Of a stretch of 64,000 bases of DNA, positions 28,610 through 36,914 are shown piece after piece (positions within the stretch are counted from its first letter, which is position 1; each line of letters starts with the position of its first letter). The translations under genes were made by a program, and so were the position numbers. The notes beneath the pieces were generated by a model. It had not been told where the DNA came from. It made no database searches and saw only the letters and a list, made by a program, of their open reading frames with translations. This DNA comes from Flavobacteriaceae bacterium Ga0077528 (lineage in GTDB: Bacteria > Bacteroidota > Bacteroidia > Flavobacteriales > Flavobacteriaceae), in assembly GCA_001464475.1 (NCBI GenBank), contig LNDX01000009.1:62001-126000 (forward strand), in the 5' to 3' direction.

Positions 28610-28633
28610 TTAAAACTGATTAAAACTAGAACA

Positions 28634-29698
28634 ATGAAAATGAAATTAAAAATCATGTTGTTATTCTTTTTAGGATTAACAATTTCGAATGCTCAAACTA
28701 AGAAGAAGAAAATCGTTAAAAAACCAACTACTCAAGTAATGGCTAAAGTTGCCAATCCTAATGATGGGATTTTTGCAGAGATTGAAACAACTAAAGGTAA
28801 AATTGTACTTCGTTTAGAGTACAAAAAAACTCCAATAACTGTTGCTAACTTTATTTCTTTGGCGGAAGGTACAAATCCAAAGGTTTCTGAAACTTATAAA
28901 GGAAAAAAATTCTATGATGGATTGAAATTTCACAGAGTAATTAAAGATTTCATGATTCAAGGTGGTGATCCTCTTGGAAATGGTACTGGTGGACCTGGAT
29001 ATGCTTTTAAAGATGAAATCACTGATTTAAAACATGACAAAGGCGGAATTCTTTCAATGGCGAATTCTGGACCAAAAACTAATGGTTCGCAATTCTTCAT
29101 TACCCACAAAGAGACATCTTGGTTGGATGGAAAACATACCGTTTTTGGTTCTGTTGTAACTGGGATGGAAGTTGTAAATGCTATTGAGCAAAACGATGTT
29201 ATTAATAAAATAACTATTGTTAGAAAAGGTAACGAAGCATCAAAATTTAATGCTACTAAAGTATTTGAAGATTATTTCACAAATAAAGCTGCTGAAGAAG
29301 CTAAAGAAGCTGCTGCAAAAGCTGCTGCCAATGCTATAGCATTAAAAGAATTTGAAACTGCTAAAACAACTTCAAGTGGTTTAAAATATATCGTTTTAAA
29401 AGAAGGAACTGGTGCAAAACCAGTAGCTACAAGTAATGTAAAAGTTCATTACACAGGAAGTTTACTAGACGGTAAAGTTTTTGACAGTAGCGTTCAAAGA
29501 GGTCAACCAATTGATTTTGGATTGAACCAAGTTATTCCTGGTTGGACAGAAGGTGTTCAATTGATGACAGAAGGTTCTAAATACAAATTCTTAATTCCTT
29601 CAAAATTGGCTTATGGCGAAAGAGGTGCTGGCGGTGTTATTCCTCCAAATTCAGATTTAATTTTTGAAGTTGAGTTAATCAAAATCAATCAACAATAA
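28634..29698 (+). CDS. Cyclophilin-FKBP fusion, exported paralogue
   Basis: A 354-aa protein with a signal peptide ending SNAQ (about 1-21) rather than a lipobox. The cyclophilin domain (about 45-215) has [36 protein letters not shown] and [12 protein letters not shown]. An alanine-rich helical linker follows, then an FKBP domain (about 255-354) with [37 protein letters not shown] and AYGERGAGG. It is a clear paralogue of the preceding gene but soluble in the periplasm. It is the last gene of the gldI operon and is followed by a strong terminator. Confidence 0.9.
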   Translation: MKMKLKIMLLFFLGLTISNAQTKKKKIVKKPTTQVMAKVANPNDGIFAEIETTKGKIVLRLEYKKTPITVANFISLAEGTNPKVSETYKGKKFYDGLKFHRVIKDFMIQGGDPLGNGTGGPGYAFKDEITDLKHDKGGILSMANSGPKTNGSQFFITHKETSWLDGKHTVFGSVVTGMEVVNAIEQNDVINKITIVRKGNEASKFNATKVFEDYFTNKAAEEAKEAAAKAAANAIALKEFETAKTTSSGLKYIVLKEGTGAKPVATSNVKVHYTGSLLDGKVFDSSVQRGQPIDFGLNQVIPGWTEGVQLMTEGSKYKFLIPSKLAYGERGAGGVIPPNSDLIFEVELIKINQQ

Positions 29699-29704
29699 TA
29701 AACG

Positions 29705-29744
29705 AAGAGGCTGTCTTAAAAATAGTAGACAGCCTCTTTTTTTT
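29705..29744. terminator. Terminator of the gldI operon
   Basis: The 11-bp stem AAGAGGCTGTC / GACAGCCTCTT with a 12-nt loop is followed by TTTTTT. It also overlaps the end of the convergent gene's 3' region. Confidence 0.85.
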
Positions 29745-30171
29745 ATCCTTTAAATTTCCAATCAAATTCATCGTTATCTTTTATAATGGCTCCTAATTCG
29801 ATTCTTATAACTACATCATATTCCGATTGTAATGTGAGCCAATTGCTTTCATTAAAATGATTTTCTGTAGAATCGAAATCTTCTTTCTCCCACGATTTGA
29901 AAGGCAAATCAGCAATTAGACTTTTTACATTACATCCTATTACTTTTTTGTCTAACAAGGTTGCATTTTCATTAGAAGTGATGATATAACCCAAACGAAA
30001 ATCTTCATCTTCATAGAACGTTAAACGAAGTTTATGTTGGTTGTATAAAAAAATTATGTTGTTATCATCGTCTTCAAACTTCTTATCTGGAGCACCATAA
30101 AGTGCCGTTACATCTTGCTGCTTCATTCCGAAAAGCAAACTATCGATTCCGTTTTTTGGGTTTAGTTTCAT
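29743..30171 (-). CDS. Uncharacterised cytoplasmic protein
   Basis: A 142-aa protein starting MKLNPKNGIDSLLFGMKQQDV. The frame runs ten codons further up from a TTG, but the ATG is preferred. The N-terminal segment LFGMKQQDVTALYGAPDKKFEDDD, followed by YNQHKLRLTFYEDEDFRLGYI, resembles small SMI1-like or BamE-like immunity-type folds seen in Bacteroidota. I cannot assign a family. It has no signal peptide. It sits at the edge of a run of short unknown genes and may belong with them. Confidence 0.65.
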   Translation of the reverse strand: MKLNPKNGIDSLLFGMKQQDVTALYGAPDKKFEDDDNNIIFLYNQHKLRLTFYEDEDFRLGYIITSNENATLLDKKVIGCNVKSLIADLPFKSWEKEDFDSTENHFNESNWLTLQSEYDVVIRIELGAIIKDNDEFDWKFKG

Positions 30172-30268
30172 CTCATTTGTATTTAACCACAAAGGTCGCA
30201 AAGTTTTTTTAAGAAGTTAAAGAAGTTTTGGTATTTTTACGGAAGTCGAAGAATTAAAAGTCATAGAA

Positions 30269-30829
30269 ATGAAAATATTTAAGTTATCTATTTATATAAC
30301 AATTTCGCTAGTTGGACTTTTGTGTATTTGGCAATGGTTAGATAACAACGACTATTTTCAGAGAAACTATAATAATTTGAAAACAGAACAAGAAAGTTTA
30401 CTTAGTTGGCAAGACGGAGATAGTTATAACACAATTAAGGAACGATATAGAAATCTATTTACAAACAAAGAATATTCTTTTCCAAGACAGAAAGTAGCTC
30501 AAATAAAACTTATTGAAAACAAGCCGTTAATAGGACTATTTACAAACAAAACTTTAAAAAAAAGTGAGTTAGACAATTTTGTGAATTATTGTAACGACAC
30601 TACAAATTTTCAATGGGAAGAAACAACTTGGCAAACTTCTGAAAGCGAATACTTTTTCAGACTTTATAATGACAAGAACAAAGTAATTGGAAAAATATAC
30701 TTTTGCCTTGACGAATGTGGAATGACTAGCTCTATGCCAATATGTCCAGCAATGAAGTTTGGTGGACTGTCTAAAAAAGGACAACAAGAAATAGAAAGAT
30801 TAATAAACGACAATACAAAATGGGACTAA
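30269..30829 (+). CDS. Membrane-anchored unknown protein
   Basis: A 186-aa protein with one N-terminal transmembrane segment (about 4-23, IFKLSIYITISLVGLLCIWQ) and a soluble remainder. The soluble part has FRLYNDKNKVIGKIYFCLDECGMTSSMPICPAMKFGGLSKKGQQEI, with three cysteines. I do not recognise the family. It opens a plus-strand series of four short unrelated genes (30269-32153) that ends in an immunity-like protein, so a role in self-protection is possible but unproven. Confidence 0.65.
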   Translation: MKIFKLSIYITISLVGLLCIWQWLDNNDYFQRNYNNLKTEQESLLSWQDGDSYNTIKERYRNLFTNKEYSFPRQKVAQIKLIENKPLIGLFTNKTLKKSELDNFVNYCNDTTNFQWEETTWQTSESEYFFRLYNDKNKVIGKIYFCLDECGMTSSMPICPAMKFGGLSKKGQQEIERLINDNTKWD

Positions 30830-30850
30830 AAGAATGAACAAAAAATATTT

Positions 30851-31267
30851 ATGAAAAAACTTTTGTATTTTTTATTTGCATTTACAGTCACTTCATGTGG
30901 AAACAAAATTCCTGAAGAAACTATTATTGACTTTAAGCCAAATAAAAATATTATTTCCTTTAAGATTACTGATTTTTTAAATGATAAATACTCTGATAAA
31001 AGGCCTGATTCTTTATTTTCAAGAGGATTTGATCCAAAAACAGACACAATAAAGTATCAAGAAAACGAAATTTATATTTCTTGTTTAATAGGCTTAACTG
31101 GCTGTGTCAAATATGATGGAGATATGGAAATAAAAAAAGATTCAATGTTGTTAAAATTAGTTACTATTAATAATACAGCATGTCCAGAATTAGAAATTAC
31201 TAGGGTAGTTTTTAGAATAAAAAATCCAAGAAATGAAAAGTATAAGTTTGGAAAATATATAAAATAG
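30851..31267 (+). CDS. Small lipoprotein of unknown function
   Basis: A 138-aa predicted lipoprotein (lipobox VTSC, Cys16) starting 21 bp after the previous gene. The mature part is beta-rich and lysine-rich, with FLNDKYSDKRPDSLFSRGFDPKTDTIKYQ and a late CPELEITRVVFRIKNPRNEKYKFG. It has two further cysteine-containing stretches (ISCLIGLTGC). No family is recognised. AT content is very high even for this genome. The next 95 bp hold an apparent scrap of another frame. Confidence 0.6.
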   Translation: MKKLLYFLFAFTVTSCGNKIPEETIIDFKPNKNIISFKITDFLNDKYSDKRPDSLFSRGFDPKTDTIKYQENEIYISCLIGLTGCVKYDGDMEIKKDSMLLKLVTINNTACPELEITRVVFRIKNPRNEKYKFGKYIK

Positions 31268-31350
31268 AAATCAAAAATCTTCCAATTACTAATTCTTTAT
31301 GGATAGGAACTGCTATCAGCGATTTTAAAAAATTAGGGGTTTTATTTTAA
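31246..31350 (+). pseudogene. Possible C-terminal gene scrap
   Basis: Between two lipoprotein genes, an open frame without a start codon ends at TAA 31348-31350 and reads ...NLPITNSLWIGTAISDFKK then LGVLF-stop. It looks like the last 25-30 codons of a lost gene. The source family is not recognised. Confidence 0.3.
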
Positions 31351-31361
31351 AGTACGAAAAA

Positions 31362-31721
31362 ATGAAAAAAATAATCTTTTTAATATTTATTACATCACTT
31401 ACTTCTTGCAACTCTTTTTTTCAATTAAGTTCAGATAAAGAATTAAGTAAAAAAATAAACTTAGAATATTTGAAAGAAAAAAAGCCAATTGATTTAACTA
31501 AAATAACCGATTTTGACTGGGATAATTACATTGTGATTGGTCCTTATCAAATCCCAGAAGAAGTTGGAGAAAAATACAATATAGATTTGTCAAATATATC
31601 TGAATATCAAACCGCAGATGATTCCAAATCAACTTTAGTTTTCATAAAAAATAAAAAATCAATTAAAATTTGTGCAGTTCAGGCAGAATTTAAAGAAAAT
31701 AAACTCTTGAAAATTAAATAA
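31362..31721 (+). CDS. Small lipoprotein of unknown function
   Basis: A 119-aa predicted lipoprotein (lipobox LTSC, Cys16). The mature part has the striking line ITDFDWDNYIVIGPYQIPEEVGEKYNID-type pattern (about 47-74) and ends with TLVFIKNKKSIKICAVQAEF. The spacing resembles small lipoproteins found in accessory regions of Flavobacteriales. I cannot name a family. It lies between the gene scrap at 31246-31350 and the immunity-like gene, in very AT-rich DNA. Confidence 0.6.
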   Translation: MKKIIFLIFITSLTSCNSFFQLSSDKELSKKINLEYLKEKKPIDLTKITDFDWDNYIVIGPYQIPEEVGEKYNIDLSNISEYQTADDSKSTLVFIKNKKSIKICAVQAEFKENKLLKIK

Positions 31722-31769
31722 AACAAAATAACAGAGCAGCTAAAAGGCGCTAGTGAAAATCCATAAAAA

Positions 31770-32153
31770 ATGAAAAAAATTATCTCACTGTTGATTTTGC
31801 TTTTAGTTCTAAATTCTTATGGTCAAACAAATAAAGAAAATGAATTACTTGGTAGAAAAAATGCAGAAGATGAATTAAAAATTGCACTACGTAACAATAA
31901 AGAACATAATGTTGTTGACAACAAAAGCTTAATAATAAAAGATAGTTTAACTGCTATAAAAGTTGCTGAACCAATTTTATTCAGTATTTATGGAAAGGAG
32001 CAAATTGAAGAACAAAAACCATATGAAATCTACTTAATAAATAACCATTGGATTATTTCAGGTGTTTTACCTGAGGATTATGTTGGCGGAACTTTTTTAA
32101 TCATAATTGACGGAAGAAATGGTAAAGTGATAAGAATAACTCACGGAAAATAA
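31770..32153 (+). CDS. NTF2-fold immunity-like protein (YbbC/YhhH type), exported
   Basis: A 127-aa protein with a signal peptide (MKKIISLLILLLVLNSYGQ). The rest matches the NTF2-fold immunity pattern I know from YhhH-like proteins: TAIKVAEPILFSIYGKEQIEEQ, then PYEIYLINNHWIISGVLPEDYVGGTFLIIID and GRNGKVIRITHGK at the C-terminus. In polymorphic-toxin systems such proteins neutralise a cognate toxin. No toxin gene is present, so it appears to be an orphan immunity gene. The 48 bp before it contain another short stopless stretch (NKITEQLKGASENP). Confidence 0.7.
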   Translation: MKKIISLLILLLVLNSYGQTNKENELLGRKNAEDELKIALRNNKEHNVVDNKSLIIKDSLTAIKVAEPILFSIYGKEQIEEQKPYEIYLINNHWIISGVLPEDYVGGTFLIIIDGRNGKVIRITHGK

Positions 32154-32247
32154 GAAAGCACTAACTAGCTAAGCAAAGATTTCTATCTTATAAATTCCTA
32201 GCAAATGTCTCCTGACTTTGCATATTAACTTCCAATCCTACAAATAA

Positions 32248-33426
32248 CTAATACTCAAACTTCCCAAACTCACTTTCGATAGTTAGTTTCTTGGTTTCGC
32301 TTGCCTCTACTCTACCTACAATTTTAGCTTCAACGCCAAAAGAATTTGAAATGGCAATAATATCGTTGGCAATTTCTTGAGGAACGTAAACTTCCATGCG
32401 GTGACCACAATTGAACACTTGGTACATTTCCTTCCAATCGGTTTTAGATTGCTCTTGAATCAATTGAAATAATGGTGGCACTGGAAATAAATTATCTTTG
32501 ATAACATGAACGTTATCCACAAAATGAAGTACTTTAGTTTGTGCTCCTCCAGAACAATGCACCATTCCGTGAATATCACTTGAAGTATATTTATCTAAAA
32601 TAGCTTTGATAATTGGTGCGTAGGTACGTGTTGGAGAAAGCACTAATTTTCCGGCATCAATTGGTGAATTTTCAACAGTATCGGTCAATTTTATGTTACC
32701 AGAATACACCAAATCTTTCGGAACAGAACTGTCAAAACTCTCTGGAAACTTGTCTGCCAAATAGTTAGCAAAAACATCATGACGCGCCGATGTTAATCCG
32801 TTGCTTCCCATTCCGCCATTGTAACTTTTCTCATAGTTGGCTTGTCCAAAACTTGCCATTCCAACAATTACATCACCAGGTTTTATATTAGCATTATCAA
32901 TGACTTTGTTACGTTTCATTCGAGCCGTAACTGTTGAATCAACGATTATTGTTCTTACCAAATCGCCAACATCAGCCGTTTCACCACCAGTAGAATGAAT
33001 GGTTACACCAAACGATTTTAACTCTTGAATCAATTCTTCTGTTCCGTTGATAATTGCTGAAATCACCTCAGCCGGAATCAAGTTTTTATTTCTTCCTATA
33101 GTTGATGAAAGTAAAATATTGTCGGTTGCTCCTACGCAAAGTAAATCGTCAATGTTCATGATTAAAGCATCTTGAGCAATGCCTTTCCATACCGAAATAT
33201 CGCCAGTTTCTTTCCAATACATATAAGCCAAAGACGATTTTGTTCCGGCACCATCGGCGTGCATTATTAAACAATAGTCTTCGTCGTTGGTTAAATAATC
33301 GGGAACAATTTTGCAGAATGCTTTTGGGAATAATCCTTTATCAATGTTTTTGATGGCATTGTGCACATCTTCTTTAGATGCAGAAACTCCGCGCATGGCG
33401 TAGCGTTGGCTATTATCAGAACTCAT
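32248..33426 (-). CDS. purM: Phosphoribosylformylglycinamidine cyclo-ligase (AIR synthetase)
   Basis: A 392-aa purine-pathway enzyme (FGAM to AIR, ATP-dependent) of the longer Bacteroidota form; E. coli PurM has 345 aa. It has the N-terminal AMRGVSASKEDVHNAI, the nucleotide-binding segment MHADGAGTKSSLAYMYW, the metal-binding stretch NIDDLLCVGA, STGGETADVGDLVRT, and VVGMASFGQANYEKSYNGGMGSNGLTSAR-type glycine-rich core. The C-terminal domain shows HGMVHCSGGAQTK. It is a single gene with its own promoter (TATCTTTG). Confidence 0.93.
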   Translation of the reverse strand: MSSDNSQRYAMRGVSASKEDVHNAIKNIDKGLFPKAFCKIVPDYLTNDEDYCLIMHADGAGTKSSLAYMYWKETGDISVWKGIAQDALIMNIDDLLCVGATDNILLSSTIGRNKNLIPAEVISAIINGTEELIQELKSFGVTIHSTGGETADVGDLVRTIIVDSTVTARMKRNKVIDNANIKPGDVIVGMASFGQANYEKSYNGGMGSNGLTSARHDVFANYLADKFPESFDSSVPKDLVYSGNIKLTDTVENSPIDAGKLVLSPTRTYAPIIKAILDKYTSSDIHGMVHCSGGAQTKVLHFVDNVHVIKDNLFPVPPLFQLIQEQSKTDWKEMYQVFNCGHRMEVYVPQEIANDIIAISNSFGVEAKIVGRVEASETKKLTIESEFGKFEY

Positions 33427-33449
33427 TGTGTAGTTGTTGCGTTGTTGGG

Positions 33450-33457
33450 CAAAGATA
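33450..33457 (-). promoter_or_regulatory. purM promoter, -7 element
   Basis: TATCTTTG on the minus strand, 23 bp upstream of the purM ATG. Confidence 0.45.
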
Positions 33458-33502
33458 ATTCAAAGATTGCAGAAAGCCGATTTCGGAGGAGAATTTTTAT
33501 AT

Positions 33503-34294
33503 TTAATTTTCAACAATTAAAATTTCAACTCTACGATTTTCATCTTCTTCCAAAGCATTTTTCTCTGGAATTGGATGAATAGGTCTCGAAACACCATATC
33601 CTTTGAAAGTCATTCGTTTTCTATCAATTTTATTTCGAATCAAATAATTGTAAACCGCTTTTGCACGAGCCGAAGAAATTGGATCTTCTTGTGTAGCTGA
33701 CTTACAACAAATGTGCCCTTGAATTTCAATCACCAACTTAGGATTATCAACCATAATACAAAGTAATTCGTATAAAACTGGTTCCGATTTAGGCACCACT
33801 TTGGCCGAATTATTATAGAAATAAATATTATCTAATTTGATTAAATCGCCTTTTTTGGCTGATTTCACTTTGTCTTTAAGAGGCTCTTTTGGAATTTCTG
33901 GCTTTTTATCTGCAACTATAATTTCTTTTTTTTCTTGAAAAATGATGGTAACTCTCCTATTCTCACCTTGAACTTTTGATTGCTCAAAATCTTCTCCAAA
34001 ACCACGAATTTCAATATCTTTTTTGACTTCAATATCACTTTCTTTCAAAAAATTATAAACTTCATTTACTCTTTTTAAAGCCAGCGTATCATTGTAGGAA
34101 TTCGATCCTTTCCAATCGCAAAAACCATAAAGTTTGGTCACTTGATAGTTTTTTCCTTCTGCAATCCAAGAGTTAATTTTTCTGATAGCTTCGTCATTCA
34201 AATTGTATTTATCAAAATCAAAATACACGTTGAGTTTCTCTTGTGCTTGAGCAAAAAAGGTAAAGAAAACAATAAGAAATAGATACTTTCTCAT
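33503..34294 (-). CDS. Double OmpA-module envelope protein
   Basis: A 263-aa exported protein (signal peptide to AQAQ, residue 18) with two OmpA-like modules. The first (about 20-118) has LNVYFDFDKYNLNDEA, YGFCDWKGSNSYNDTLALKR and ENRRVTI. The second (about 150-263) has IQGHICCKSATQEDPISSARAKAV, FKGYGVSRP and ENRRVEI. Such modules bind peptidoglycan through an Asp and an Arg. In module 2 the usual GHTD is GHICC (Cys196-Cys197), so the Asp is missing while the Arg stays. A tandem paralogue lies 4 bp upstream in the same direction. Confidence 0.88.
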   Translation of the reverse strand: MRKYLFLIVFFTFFAQAQEKLNVYFDFDKYNLNDEAIRKINSWIAEGKNYQVTKLYGFCDWKGSNSYNDTLALKRVNEVYNFLKESDIEVKKDIEIRGFGEDFEQSKVQGENRRVTIIFQEKKEIIVADKKPEIPKEPLKDKVKSAKKGDLIKLDNIYFYNNSAKVVPKSEPVLYELLCIMVDNPKLVIEIQGHICCKSATQEDPISSARAKAVYNYLIRNKIDRKRMTFKGYGVSRPIHPIPEKNALEEDENRRVEILIVEN

Positions 34295-34298
34295 AAGT

Positions 34299-35156
34299 TT
34301 ATTTGTCTAAAATCATTATCTCAACTCTTCTGTTTCGAGCGGCTTCAAATTCGCTTTTCTCTGGAATAGCAAACTTAGGTTTTGATACTCCAAATCCTTT
34401 TACTTTCACTCTTTTATCGTCAATTCCTTCCGACATTAAGATTCGTTTTACTTGGCGCGCTCTGTCTAGAGAAAGATTTCTTGCGTCTTTATTCACACAA
34501 CAAATATGTCCCTGAATTTCAATTTTTAGCTTTGGATATTTTTTTAAAACATAAATCAATTCATCGATAGATCTTTTAGACGATGGAATTATAGCAAAGG
34601 TGTTGACATGAAAATTAATATCTTCCAAACGTATTAAGGTTCCTTTGGTAGAAAGTTCAATCTTGTCCTCTAAAGTCGCGCCTTCCGGAAAATTCATGGT
34701 TTCTTCCTCTATTGGAACAATTTCCTCTTCGACCACAACTTTGGGCTTAATTCCTAATATTTCGTTTTCACGAGCTAAGTCTTTTTCGAGAATATAATGA
34801 ATTATTGCTTTTCTATTTTCAGCTTTATTTGGAGAAGTAGCTCCTTTTTCGCCAAGAGAAATACTTTTAAAATCTTCTCTAATTTTTATCTTTCCATTGA
34901 CTTTAGAATAAATAGAGTTGACACGTTTTAGCGAAAGCGTATCATTAAATCCTGAAGAACCAACCTCATCCGTAGAACCTGTAATTGATAAAATTTTTGA
35001 GGTTTTATTTTCTAGTATCCATTTATCTAGTTTTGCTTGTTCTGTTTTATTCAGTTGAAATTTGTTGTTGTCAAAATAAACTACAAACCGTTCTTGAGCA
35101 TTTGAAAAATGAACAACAATTAAAAGTAGCAATAGTATTTTTTTCTTCATTAGCAT
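34299..35156 (-). CDS. Double OmpA-module envelope protein, paralogue
   Basis: A 285-aa exported protein with the same plan as its neighbour. A signal peptide to SNAQ (the second Met at 35150 is an equally good start) is followed by module 1 (about 22-125; VVYFDNNKFQLNKTEQ, ITGSTDEVGSSGFNDTLSLKR). An acidic linker (140-160, VVEEEIVPIEEE) leads to module 2 (about 175-285) with IQGHICCVNKDARNLSLDRARQV and NRRVEIMILDK. The Cys219-Cys220 pair replaces the normal Thr-Asp. Only 4 bp separate it from the next gene, so the two form an operon. Confidence 0.88.
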   Translation of the reverse strand: MLMKKKILLLLLIVVHFSNAQERFVVYFDNNKFQLNKTEQAKLDKWILENKTSKILSITGSTDEVGSSGFNDTLSLKRVNSIYSKVNGKIKIREDFKSISLGEKGATSPNKAENRKAIIHYILEKDLARENEILGIKPKVVVEEEIVPIEEETMNFPEGATLEDKIELSTKGTLIRLEDINFHVNTFAIIPSSKRSIDELIYVLKKYPKLKIEIQGHICCVNKDARNLSLDRARQVKRILMSEGIDDKRVKVKGFGVSKPKFAIPEKSEFEAARNRRVEIMILDK

Positions 35157-35245
35157 ATAACGAATTTACGGAAAATATATTTTACCAATAAAATATATAG
35201 TAGATTAATTAACAAAAAAATATATTTTTGTAAAAAAATACATTT

Positions 35246-35698
35246 ATGAAACAATTTCTATTTTCAGTACTATTTTGTGTGAGTAGCATATGTTATTCAC
35301 AGTCTGTTCTACAATCAGTTAATTCTGGTAGTCTAATCACAACGCAAACATCAGTTTCAATTGGAGAAATTGTGATTACTCCAACTCAAAATCAATCTAG
35401 CTCTGGACTTATTGGAATTTTAACACAAGTAAATCAACAACAATTAGAAGTTTCGCAATTTGAAATTTCAGAAAATATTGTGGTTTATCCTAATCCAACT
35501 ATCGCAACAATTTATTTTAAGACTTCTGAAAATCTTTTGAACGAAAATGTATCAATTTACAATACTACTGGACAATTAGTTTTGGAAAGTAAAATTGAAA
35601 ATAATAATTCTTTAGATTTAAATAAATTATCAAGTGGCATCTACTTGATTCAATTTTCAAATAAAAAATTCAACTCATTCAAAATAATCAAACGTTAG
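35246..35698 (+). CDS. Small T9SS type A sorting-domain protein
   Basis: A 150-aa exported protein. The signal peptide ends at about residue 18 (SICYSQ). A short Ser/Gln-rich region (20-70) follows, then a C-terminal type A sorting domain: ENIVVYPNPTIATIYF, VSIYNTTGQLVLE, LDLNKLSSGIYLIQF and FKIIKR. Almost half of the protein is the sorting tail, so the cargo is tiny (about 55 residues). It would be carried over the outer membrane by the Por system. The next gene starts 28 bp later and is probably its partner. Confidence 0.85.
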   Translation: MKQFLFSVLFCVSSICYSQSVLQSVNSGSLITTQTSVSIGEIVITPTQNQSSSGLIGILTQVNQQQLEVSQFEISENIVVYPNPTIATIYFKTSENLLNENVSIYNTTGQLVLESKIENNNSLDLNKLSSGIYLIQFSNKKFNSFKIIKR

Positions 35699-35726
35699 AA
35701 AAAACAATTTTAAAATCAAAACAAGT

Positions 35727-36827
35727 ATGAAAAGAATAATTAGCCTTTATATTTTTTTAATTTCTACAGCAATATTTGCACAAGTACCACAAGGAATTTC
35801 TTATCAAGCAATTGCCTTAAATAACTCAGGAAATCCAGTTGTTAGTTCAAATGTTGGGATACGATTATCTATTTTAAATAATTCGGCAACAGGAACAGTT
35901 TTATATACCGAAACTCACACCAAAACCACTAATGCTCAAGGGCTTTTCAATTTAGTAATTGGACAAGGAACACCTACAACTGGAACTTTTAATACGATAA
36001 ATTGGTCTGCAAATGCAAAATTTTTAAGAGTTGAAATGGATGTTGCAGGCGGAACAAATTATGTTTTAGTTGGAACTACGCAACTTTTGAGTGTACCTTA
36101 TGCACTAGCAGCAGACAGTTTAATAACTTCACCTGGTGAAGGAATTACTTTGGTTTCGCCAAATGGAACACCATATCAATTAACCGTTAATGATAGTGGG
36201 CAGTTATCGTTGCCGACTTCTGGTTCGACTGCTAATAATCCGAATTCATTTTATCTGTATGGAAGTTTCAACAGCTTTGATCCGTTTGGAGCTTTATTGA
36301 TGACTCCTTTAATCTATTTTGGACCTAATCAATTTGGATATAAATATTTTACGAGTGGTACACAATTTAAGATAATTTCAAATAATAATTCAAGTGGAGT
36401 AGTTTATGGGTTTAATGGAAATTTGGAATTGATTCCTAACGGAAATGCCTATACCATTCCTTCAAACGGTTTTTATTATGTAACATTAAGCGCTGGATCT
36501 GGTCAAGTATATGGCTTACAAATAAACTCGATAGCGCCTCAAGTATCCATCAATGGTGGAAATACTATTAACGCCACTTACAATACGTCTACAAATACTT
36601 TTTCTTTTATAGCTAACGGTATTACTACTTCGAATAATAATTTCAATTTTAACATCCCATATCCTGCACCAGGTCAATTTGGAGACAATTTAGCTGATGG
36701 AACCATTGATATCAATGGAAATAACATCAATTTTCCGAATGTAACCTCAACTCCAAAAAACTTCAGGATTGATTTAGTTTTGAACTTTAATGGTTCTGGA
36801 AATTACACCATAACACAATTGCCATAA
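35727..36827 (+). CDS. Surface protein with SusE/SusF-like domain
   Basis: A 366-aa exported protein (signal peptide to IFAQ). The N-terminal part (20-130), with VPQGISYQAIALNNSGNPV, YTETHTKTTNAQGLFNLVIGQGT and SVPYALAADS, is common in large Bacteroidota surface and tail-fibre-like proteins. The middle (about 170-275, NSFYLYGSFNSFDPFGALLMTP ... YYVTLSAGSG) resembles SusE/SusF carbohydrate-binding modules. The C-terminus is Asn-rich and beta-stranded. No sorting tail is present. No SusCD pair is near, so a link to polysaccharide binding is only inferred. A terminator follows. Confidence 0.75.
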   Translation: MKRIISLYIFLISTAIFAQVPQGISYQAIALNNSGNPVVSSNVGIRLSILNNSATGTVLYTETHTKTTNAQGLFNLVIGQGTPTTGTFNTINWSANAKFLRVEMDVAGGTNYVLVGTTQLLSVPYALAADSLITSPGEGITLVSPNGTPYQLTVNDSGQLSLPTSGSTANNPNSFYLYGSFNSFDPFGALLMTPLIYFGPNQFGYKYFTSGTQFKIISNNNSSGVVYGFNGNLELIPNGNAYTIPSNGFYYVTLSAGSGQVYGLQINSIAPQVSINGGNTINATYNTSTNTFSFIANGITTSNNNFNFNIPYPAPGQFGDNLADGTIDINGNNINFPNVTSTPKNFRIDLVLNFNGSGNYTITQLP

Positions 36828-36843
36828 AAATTTATATCAAAAG

Positions 36844-36876
36844 AAAAAATCCTGCTTGATGATAGCAGGATTTTTT
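36844..36876 (+). terminator. Terminator of the SusE/F-like gene
   Basis: The stem AAAAATCCTGC / GCAGGATTTTT with a 9-nt loop and a flanking T run lies between convergent genes. Confidence 0.85.
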
Positions 36877-36914
36877 GTTTATTATCTATTTCTATTCTGT
36901 TAAATATCTATAAA

